A stretch of DNA of 64,000 bases, from positions 34,134,720 through 34,198,719 of the forward strand of contig JASWHV010000008.1 of assembly GCA_030760725.1 (NCBI GenBank). Direction: 5' to 3'. The notes under the pieces are model-generated. The model was given only the letters and a program-made list of their open reading frames with translations, was not told the origin of the DNA and did not search any database. Source of the DNA: Neostapfia colusana. Lineage: Eukaryota; Streptophyta; Magnoliopsida; Poales; Poaceae. Made by a program: the position numbers and the translations under genes. Positions within the stretch are counted from its first letter, which is position 1. Every line of letters begins with the position of its first letter. This document shows, one piece after another, positions 56,020 through 64,000 of the stretch.

Positions 56020-59000
56020 CATTTTATTTGATTCCGGAGCATCACATTCCTTCATATCATCCAAATATGTTGCCAAACATCATCTACGCGTATCCCACTT
56101 AGAATGTGCTATGTTAGTTAACTCTCCCGGAGGAGAAATGAGGACTAGTATAGTATGTCCTAAGGTAAGCCTTAAAATAAGGGGGGTAGACTTCCTTGCC
56201 AACCTTATTGTCTTGGACTCCCACGGGATTGACATCATACTCAGAATGGACTGGTTAAGCAAGCACAATGGAGTAATCCAATGCGCTGAGAGAAGTGTGC
56301 AGTTGACAAACGAACACGGTATCCGTGTCGAGTTTGAGTCAGCCCAGCAAACAACCGAACGGGCAAATTTGAACCACGTCGAAGGAACAACATTGGACAA
56401 CATTCCAGTGGTTCAGGAATTTTCGGACGTGTTCCCGAAAGAGCTTCTAGGAATGCCACCTGATCGGGACATCGAGTTTGCCATAGATTTGGTACCCGGA
56501 ACTGCACCTATAGCTAAGAGACCATATAGGATGCCCGTCAACGAGCTAGTTGAACTCAAAAAGCAACTTCAAGAACAGTTGGAGAAGGGTTTTATCCGCC
56601 CAAGTTCGTCACCATGGGGAGCCCCGGTACTCTTCGTGGACAAAAAGGACGGAACCCAAAGAATGTGCGTGGACTACAGGTCTCTCAACGAGGTAACAAT
56701 CAAGAATAAATACCCTCTGCCCCGTATAGAGGACCTGTTAGATCAAATGAAAGGAGCCCAAGTGTTCTCCAAGATTGATCTTCGGTCGGGATATTTCCAG
56801 CTGAAGATTAAGCCCTCCGATATACCTAAGACAGCCTTTCGGACGCGGTATGGTTCATATGAATATACCGTTATGTCTTTTGGATTGACGAATGCACCCG
56901 CATACTTCATGTACCTTATGAATAAGGTTTTCATGGAGAACTTGGACAAGTTCGTCGTGGTTTTCATCGACGACATTATGGTGTATTCAAAAAGTGAGGA
57001 GGAGCATGAAGAACATCTGATATTGACCTTGCAGAAGTTGCGAGAGCATCAGTTGTATGCCAAGCTCAACAAATGTCAATTTTGGCTAAAAGAAATATCC
57101 TTCCTAGGCCACATCATCTCCAAAGAAGGGGTATCAGTTGATCCTGGAAAGGTGAGAGATGTTCTAAAGTGGAACCAACCAAAGAGCGTGAGGGATATTC
57201 GAAGTTTCCTTGGGATGGCAGGATACTATCGGCGCTTCATTAAAAACTTCTCTAAGATAGCAAAACCTATGACGGAGTTATTAATGAAGGGAAAAGTCTT
57301 TCAATGGACACAAGCCTGCCAAGAAAGTTTTGAGGAACTCAAGAAAAGGCTAACCACAACACCAGTTCTCGTATTGCCAGACGTAAGCAAGAGCTTTGAC
57401 ATATATTGTGATGCATCCAGACAAGGGCTCGGGTGTGTACTCATGCAGGAAGGACAAGTGGTAGCCTATGCCTCACGACAATTAAAGAAGCATGAGCTTA
57501 ATTATCCTACGCATGATTTGGAGTTAGCAGCAGTGGTGCATGCATTGAAGATTTGGAGACATTATATCCTTGGTCATCGATGTGAGATCTATATGGATCA
57601 TAAAAGCCTCAAGTACATATTTACACAAACGGACTTGAATTTGAGGCAACGTCGATGGTTAGAACTCATCAAGGATTATGATGTAGGAACCAACTACCAC
57701 CCCGGGAAGGCCAATGTAGTAGCTGACGCATTGAGCAGAAAGGGAGCATGCCACCAACTCACGGTTCGGGAGCTACCACCCGAACTACGTAAGGAGTTCG
57801 AACGGTTACACCTCGGATTCTTGAATAACATGGAAATAATGGAGATCCACTCCTCATTGGAGCAAGAAATAAGAAAGGGACAAGCAACGGACGAGGGGAT
57901 CAAGGAGATCAAGGAAAGAATCCGACAAGGGATAGAGAAGGATTTCAAGGAGGATGAAAAGGGTACGCTTTGGCTAGGAAAAAGGATTTGTGTGCCAGAC
58001 ATAAGACACCTTCGCGACATGATATTGAAGGAGGCACATGATTCACCCTATTCCATACATCCAGGGAGCACCAAAATGTACAAGGACTTGAAAACTTGCT
58101 ATTGGTGGGATGGTATGAAGAGGGATATAGCCGAATACGTTGCCCTATGCGACACATGCCAACGGGTAAAAGCCGAACATCAAAAACCCGCTGGGTTGTT
58201 GCAACCTTTGAAAATACCTGAATGGAAATGGGAGGACATCAGTATGGACTTTATTGTCGGATTGCCAAGAACTCAGTCAGGATACGACTCCATCTGGGTC
58301 ATTGTGGACCGGTTGACGAAAACCGCCCATTTTCTTCCAGTAAAGACCAGTTACAACGTTACACAGTTGGCAGAATTGTACATGGAGCAGATCGTGTGCC
58401 GACATGGAGTTCCGAAGAGGATAGTCTCAGATCGAGGTTCTCAGTTTACCTCTAGATTCTGGAGGAAGCTGCCGAAAGCCATGGGTACACGACTGGATTT
58501 TAGCTCCGCCTATCACCCACAAACAGATGGGCAAACCGAAAGGACGAACCAAATTTTGGAGGACATGTTGAGAGCTTGCGCCTTGAAACATGGGCGTAGT
58601 TGGGATAGGAGTTTACCGTCTGCCGAGTTCTCCTATAACAACAGCTATCAAGCTAGCTTGAAGATGTCGCCTTTCGAAGCCTTATATGGCAGACGGTGTA
58701 GAACGCCGCTGTTCTGGAGCGAGACTGGAGAGAACCAGGTGTTTGGACCCGAAGTACTACAAGAGGCTGGAAAGCAAGTTCAAACGATACGGGAAAACTT
58801 AAAGGCTGCTCAGTCACGACAGAAAGGCTATGCGGACAATAGGCGAAGGAAGTTGACTTTTGAAGTAGGAGACTTCGTATACCTTAAGGTATCGCCTATC
58901 CGAGGCCAACGACGTTTTAACGTCAAAGGCAAACTAGCGCCTCGCTACATCGGACCATTTAAGATTTTGGGCAAGCGAGGAGAAGTAGCCTATCAACTAG

Positions 59001-59314
59001 AGCTCCCAAACCATCTCTACGACGTACATGACGTGTTTCATGTATCCCAGCTCAAGAAGTGCTTGAGAGTACCAGAGGAACAAGTGTCAATGGGAGAACT
59101 TGAACTTCAAAAAGACCTGACTTACGCAGAACACCCTGTCCGAATCTTGGATGTAAAGGAAAGGGTCACCCGAAACAAGGTGATTCGATGGTGCAAGGTA
59201 CAATGGAGCCATCACACTGAAGCTGAAGCCACATGGGAGCGAGAAGAGGATATCAAGGCAGAATTTCTCCATCTATTTTCTACTAACGAATCTCGAGGAC
59301 GAGATTCAATTTAA
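56020..59314 (+). CDS. pol: Element F pol (protease, RT, RNase H, integrase, chromodomain), open
   Basis: Continuous with gag apart from the upstream TAG; ends at TAA 59312-59314. In polyprotein codons: protease DSGAS at 406-410, with ILGM changed to ILRM near 475; RT about 590-775 with FIDD at 717-720; RNase H CDAS near 865 and DHKSL near 928 (usually TDHKSL, here MDHKSL); integrase H1075, H1082, C1112, C1115 and DDE residues D1145, D1206, E1242, the last two 35 apart. The GPF module and chromodomain (WSHHTEAEATWE) follow. It is the only pol in the window without a stop or frameshift. Confidence 0.93.
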
Positions 59315-59326
59315 GGGGGGTAGATT
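59288..59326 (+). promoter_or_regulatory. Element F polypurine tract and hairpin
   Basis: 8-bp stem GAATCTCG/CGAGATTC with AGGA loop (59288-59307), overlapping the last pol codons, then AATTTAAGGGGGGTAG; the 3' LTR starts at 59327. Confidence 0.88.
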
Positions 59327-62323
59327 TGTGACACCCTCATCTCGGGTGTCAGCATATGTTCATGTTTTATGAAGAAGAAAAACATTTTAAGAAAAGAAGG
59401 AACAGAGACAAGTATCAAAAGGATGGCCAACAAAGCTCTCCGAGAGCACCGAAGGCAACTTCCACGACCAGCAGACCACGTGGCGTGTTCGGAGCTCATC
59501 CCCGAGAAATTTGGGAGAGGTCCGCCGTTAAACTAGCTACGTGGCAGGCTCGGAGGTCACCTCCGCAATTGAAAGAGGTCCGACCCTGTGAGACACGTGC
59601 TGCCCGCGGAGATAGCCTCCGCGGAAGAAGCAAAGGCATTTTTTTATAGGACACGTGTCATCCCCGGAGCTAGTCCTCGCGGAAGACAGGGGACCAGTCG
59701 CATGGGATACGTGTCAATCTCGGAGCTCATCTCAGAGAAGTCCGGATCTATCGAACACGTGTCGCCACCGGAGCTTATCACCGGAAGGTCCGTCGCAGCT
59801 AAACACGTGTCGTCCTCGGGGCATGTCCCTGAGGAAAGGAGAGCGGAAAGACTGGCACCCACACGTGGCGTGCGTGGAGCTCGTCTCCGAAGAAGAGGGA
59901 GGTCTCGATCGATTGACACGCGGCACAACTGGAGCTCGTGTCTGCGGATGAGGAGATACCAGGCCCGGAGGATACGTGGAGCTTCCGGAGCTCATCATCA
60001 CGGAGGTAACGAGTTCTTGAGCAGTTGTTACGCGTAAGGACACCGGTACGCAACAGAAACCGATCTAAAATCCACAATGGTTACCGAAGATAAGACGTCA
60101 GGATCTGACAAAGATCTGAATAAGACTCTTATTCGGGATCCAATCAGATTAGGACTCTTCTCTTCCTGATTATAAATAGAACCCAAAACCTCTGGCCGAA
60201 ACCACGAACTTCTCTTTCAACTCCTGAGCCGACGACTTAGAGCCCTAACCCTAACACGCCGAGCAAAACATCGCCAAAGTGCAACAAGGGAGATCATCGG
60301 AGGAGAACCAAGCGGTCTGAGGAGGACTCCGAAGACAAGAAGAGCGTGAGGTAGGACTTCAATACCACCTTACGACATCATTGTATTCATCTCTTTGCAT
60401 CTGTTCTTCGATTCCTTTCGAACAGAAGCCTTTTCGTGGGCAGAACACTCGATGATCAGTTTGATCTAAAGACAAGATCATCGCCACGTTCATCTTTGAT
60501 CCGAACACCTCTGACCATGCAAGCCATGCAAGAACACCAGATCAATCTAATAGAACTAATCGTAGGATAGCATGCATGTGCATCATCGCATCTAGTTTAG
60601 GGTTTGTGCATGATATTGATTGCTGTGAATTTGTATGCACGTGAATCCTACATAGCAGGACAAACTCAGGAAGCTGTCTACGACGAGCTGCAGCAACAAG
60701 GTTTTGAGAATCAAGAACAACCGGAACCGCAAGAACAAGGCAAGTGCTCCTTGACCATGTTGATCCTATGTTTTGGGTAAAACTATTTTGTTTTGCGAAA
60801 AGGTGTGTGTGTGCTGAGTCAAACATGATGGGAAACCTTTTTATAGGAGTTTACTAGTTTTGATTAAACCACCCTTGTCGCCAGGGAAGTTTATGAGTCG
60901 GGTATGGTTTTTGTTTTTACGCTTCGCTGAGTCCATGGGATGGGGAAGCGAGATAGATGTGTCGAGCTAACTGCACTCGTACTGATAATAAGTAACTGAT
61001 GAGGTTAACGAACATGGATCGGAGGGAGATCTAGGCAAGCTTGTGTTTGTGAATGAGGTAGCATGAGACGGTGGTGTACTTGCCATAGATCTAAGGACCG
61101 GTTCATGCATGCACATGCCAGGATAACAGTGCCACCACAAGGCCAAATATGGGTGCGGCTTAGCTGAGTAATTAGGTAAGTTGCTAGAGTGTTATGGACT
61201 GTGGAAGGCGCGGGGAATGGGAGTCGAGTGAGGACTGCCCTGGGAACTGCATGGCACAAGAGGGGGCCCGTGGGTGGGAGAATTGGAGATTCTAGCCTGC
61301 CGGTGAAACCTTAGTGAGTCCATACATCTAGTAACCCCTTTGTAAAGGGTATTTTGTGATCTCTTGGCCATACACCGACGGATGTGTACTGGTATAATGG
61401 AGGTTCTGCAGTCGCCGACGACTGACGAAATCACAAACTTGTGGGTAAAGAGGTGCAAACTCTGCAGAGTTATTAAAACTATCATGATAGTCGAGCTTAT
61501 GGTCACGAGCACCTGGCTATACTACCATGATTAGATGGGATGGTTACTGGGGATGGTTATTGGAATGGTTATTGGTTATGGTTATTGGTTATGGTTTGGT
61601 TTGGGACTGTGGAATCCGGGAGATGAGATGGTTGCATGACTGATGGGTCATGACATGAGATTGGTCTCGGTGCGAGATGAGGTTGTTTTATGAGGTGAAA
61701 TGGTAGCGAATACGAGGAGGTATTCGTGAGTATGAATAAAAGATTGGTTAATATTCGGATGGAACACGGGAAGTGATGGAGGTATGTTGGTAATTTAATA
61801 CAGTTGGGATTACATTTAAACTTAAGTTGTTGTTTTATCATGGTTTTTACAGAACTGCTTTTCTGCAAATAAGCCTTTTATACCTACCTTGTTTATGAGC
61901 TGCATATCATGTGTTATTCCCGCACTTGCTGAGTACATCATTGTGCTCAAACTTGCATTATTATTTCTTCATCAACAGCAAGAGAAGACTACTATGAAGA
62001 CCGGGTAGAGCATTATGGTGTGTGATCTATTCTCAACCTTGCCTGTGGAGGAAGTAGAGATGGAGCCACTTCTGCTTAGTTCTGCTTTCGCATTAGTTTT
62101 TGCTTCTGCATTTAAATAAGGACTTCCGCTGCATAGAATTAAGATTTCCGCTGTAAGCATGAGTCCAAGACTCATGAGGTGTTGTAATAAACTTTGTTAT
62201 TCGTGGTAATATATAATCTGAATTCAGTTTGTGGAACGTATGTGTATGTGTGATGAACATCCTGGGCACACATATGCATTAGTTCTCGGTTCCGTGGCTT
62301 TCCATAGAGTTGAGGGCGTCACA
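59327..62323 (+). repeat. Element F 3' LTR
   Basis: 2997 bp, 14 bp shorter than the 5' copy. Visible indels include a shorter GT run and a shorter GGTTATTGG repeat. G-box array 59477-59978, TATA 60171-60178, candidate exon 2 60659-60739, candidate exon 3 61979-62025. Confidence 0.95.
59477..59978 (+). promoter_or_regulatory. G-box/ABRE-like repeat array in F 3' LTR
   Basis: Same ten-unit array as in the 5' LTR. The last unit here reads ATACGTGG instead of ACACGTGG; the others keep their ACGTG cores. Confidence 0.78.
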
Positions 62324-62328
62324 CCTAT
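62324..62328. repeat. Target site duplication of F, right copy (CCTAT)
   Basis: One mismatch to CCAAT at 51367-51371. Confidence 0.8.
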
Positions 62329-63734
62329 CCATGCCCAAAATAATATCTATCCCTTGTGAATCTATCACTATGAGGTTGGCAGTAAATACCACCCCATTAA
62401 TGTCTAGATTCACCTTGGGACACACTTGTCTTGTCCTTATTTCTCCACCTGGAGAGTTTACTGCTAGCATATGGTTCATTTGTGTTGTTGCTAGGTCATG
62501 CTTCTTAACAAACCCTTGGGCAATGAACGAGTGGGTAGCACCAGAATCAATCAGCAGGGTTGCAATGTGTAAATTGGCGGGAAACTTACCAACTACCACG
62601 TCGGGTGCCTCCTGCGCCTCCTCCATGGTGACGTGGTTCACCCGTCCTCGCATTACATTCTGCTGTTGCGGCTGCACGGGCTTCTTCTTTGGGCACTTAT
62701 GTGCGTAGTGCCCCACTTCACCACAGTTAAAGCATTGCACCCCGACCTTAGGTGTGTGGCCTTTGTTGTCTTGGGGCTGTTTGGGGGTCCTTGTACTGCT
62801 GGTCGAGGTTGATATGTGGGGCGAGGCTGTTGTAAAAACTGACGTTGTGGCTGTGTTGGTGCTGCCGGAGGCCTGAAGTTCGGGTTGTACCCTCTCGGTG
62901 CTGAGTAGGGTACCGCAGCACGGCTCGTCTGCCCTGCGGGTTGCTGCATCAGACGTGGGCGGGTGTTGCTACCTAAGGCTTGGTGTGACCATCCCGCCTT
63001 CCTCTTGTTCTCATTTTCCAAGGCCTTCAGCTTCCTTTCTACAACAAATGCTCTGTCCACCATCTTTTGGAAGCTTTCATACTCGTTGGAGGACATTGCA
63101 CACTGCATTTCTGCGGTAAGTCCTTCCACGAAACAATCCTGTTTCTGCTCATCAGTCTCTATGTCCCGTGGGGCATAAGGTATTCCCTCACAGTCATGTT
63201 TCCTTGCTGCAATCCCAAGAACTCCTTCCTCTTGTTTTTGGGTTCACCCCTTGGTATGTAATGGTTGAGGAAGCTACACTTGAACTCTTCCCAAGTGATG
63301 TTTTCCGGGTCATGATGGGCGGCCACGTAAGCGGTCCACCAATCAGCAGCAGGTCCATGCAATTGGTGAGAGGCAAACAGCACCCTCTCATACACTTGGC
63401 ATTGTATAATCCTCATCTTGCTCTCAATGGTCTTTAGCCAATCATCTGTCTCCAGGGGCTCAGCAGCACTTGCAAACTTTGGAGGTTGAGTTCCTAGAAA
63501 CTCACTCAACCTTGGTTGGCGTGGTGCAGCTTGCGGAGGTGGAGCTTGGTGCAAGTTGGCCACCACTTGAGTCAGGTTCTAGACGAGCTGATTTTGATCC
63601 TCAAGCATTTGGTGGATGGGATCAACTCCTTCACGGCGTCCACCCCTGTCTTGGCTTCCAGAAAGATGAGGGTTGCCTGCCTCATCGTTGTTGTTGGCAG
63701 GGTTGGCAGCACGACCCTTTCCTCTTCCGGCCAT
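62329..63734 (-). pseudogene. gag: Element D gag and start of protease, broken
   Basis: ATG at 63732-63734 (MAGRGKGRAANP). TAG at 63579-63581 (glutamine codon in the IQNLTQ block). Gag domain (WWTAY, SFLNHYIPRG) to a 25-bp deletion at about 63178 that removes the TKFTQLSR block and shifts frame. The next frame is open to a 1-bp deletion near 62783 in the P/Q linker. The zinc knuckle (CFNCGEVGHYAHKC) and protease DSGATHSF to ILGMD then lie in a third frame up to the F insertion. The protease continues across F at 51371. Confidence 0.9.
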
Positions 63735-64000
63735 CTATCATGATCAACCCAAAAGTCAATTTAAAGCATTACGTATTAACTTACTTTAAGATTTTGAGAA
63801 CTTATTTCATTTATATTTTCTAAGGATTTCATGTCTTACGTGAACATAAACGCACTCTTAATTCATATGGGTTCACACTTCAAAGCAAAACAACCTGAAG
63901 ACGAGGTTGTGGACAAACGCCCATGGCTTCCACAACTCAAGTCACACACCAAGCGTTAACACACCATTAACTAAGGTAACGACTCGACTACTCGACATCC
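63735..64000 (-). other. Element D leader between ORF0 and gag (cut by window end)
   Basis: Matches the ORF0-gag spacers of B and E. D's ORF0, primer site and 5' LTR should follow beyond 64000. Confidence 0.75.

Larger units (their letters stand above)
51372..62323 (+). mobile_element. Element F: Ty3/gypsy chromovirus, plus strand, nearly intact
   Basis: LTRs of 3011 bp (51372-54382) and 2997 bp (59327-62323), beginning TGTGACACCC and ending GCGTCACA. A tRNA-Met primer site, a single gag-pol frame with one internal TAG, and a polypurine tract lie between. Inserted in D's protease; flanks CCAAT (51367-51371) and CCTAT (62324-62328) are a target duplication with one mismatch. By eye the first 760 bp of the two LTRs differ at about 14 bases, so it is not brand new. 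It lacks ORF0. Confidence 0.95.
23072..64000 (-). mobile_element. Element D: Ty3/gypsy chromovirus, minus strand, split by E and F, runs off the window
   Basis: Pieces are 23072-28504, 50397-51371 and 62324-64000. Each interruption is bounded by a complete element with a target duplication, and D's coding sequence resumes at the same codon on the far side. The 3' LTR is complete; the 5' LTR, primer site and ORF0 lie beyond 64000. The family is the same as B and E. Its coding regions carry at least five stops and three frameshifting deletions. Confidence 0.92.

Overview
The window is plant nuclear DNA, almost certainly from a grass (Poaceae). It consists wholly of nested Ty3/gypsy LTR retrotransposons, and I find no host gene, rRNA or tRNA gene. 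The order protease-RT-RNase H-integrase, the FIDD-type RT motif, a DD35E integrase and a C-terminal chromodomain-like segment make all elements chromoviruses. The roughly 3.0-3.4 kb LTRs and tRNA-Met primer sites fit the Tekay/Del clade. The species cannot be read from the sequence.

Layout, left to right. Element A (minus strand, 1-10811; its left LTR runs off the window) sits inside the 5' LTR of element B. Element B (plus strand) keeps 10812-23048. After a 23-bp spacer comes element D (minus strand, from 23072 past the window end), of the same family as B but in opposite orientation. D is split twice. At 28505-50396 its RNase H/RT coding region holds E, a tandem element with structure LTR-internal-LTR-internal-LTR flanked by one TAGTA target duplication. 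At 51372-62323 its protease region holds F (plus strand), flanked by CCAAT/CCTAT. D's gag and leader resume at 62324 and run to 64000.

The coding regions are the usual retrotransposon set: an extra ORF upstream of gag (ORF0, in A, B and both E units, absent from F), gag with a CCHC knuckle, then pol. All are damaged. F is closest to intact, with one in-frame TAG in gag. B has two frameshifts and two stops in gag-pol. E unit 1, E unit 2 and D carry several lesions each. A has lost gag, half its protease and a recognisable primer site.

Three signals stand out. (1) The LTRs of three divergent families carry what looks like a conserved spliced reading frame or AUG-poor leader: exon 1 ending in a GT donor, an E/Q/P-rich 69- or 81-nt exon with phase-1 borders and a GC donor, and a short acidic last exon. 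(2) The middle LTR of tandem E is a mosaic, like the 5' LTR on one side and the 3' LTR on the other, as expected from unequal crossing-over between the two LTRs of one insertion. (3) F's LTRs carry ten units of a roughly 56-bp repeat, each built around a CACGTG-type (G-box/ABRE-like) core.
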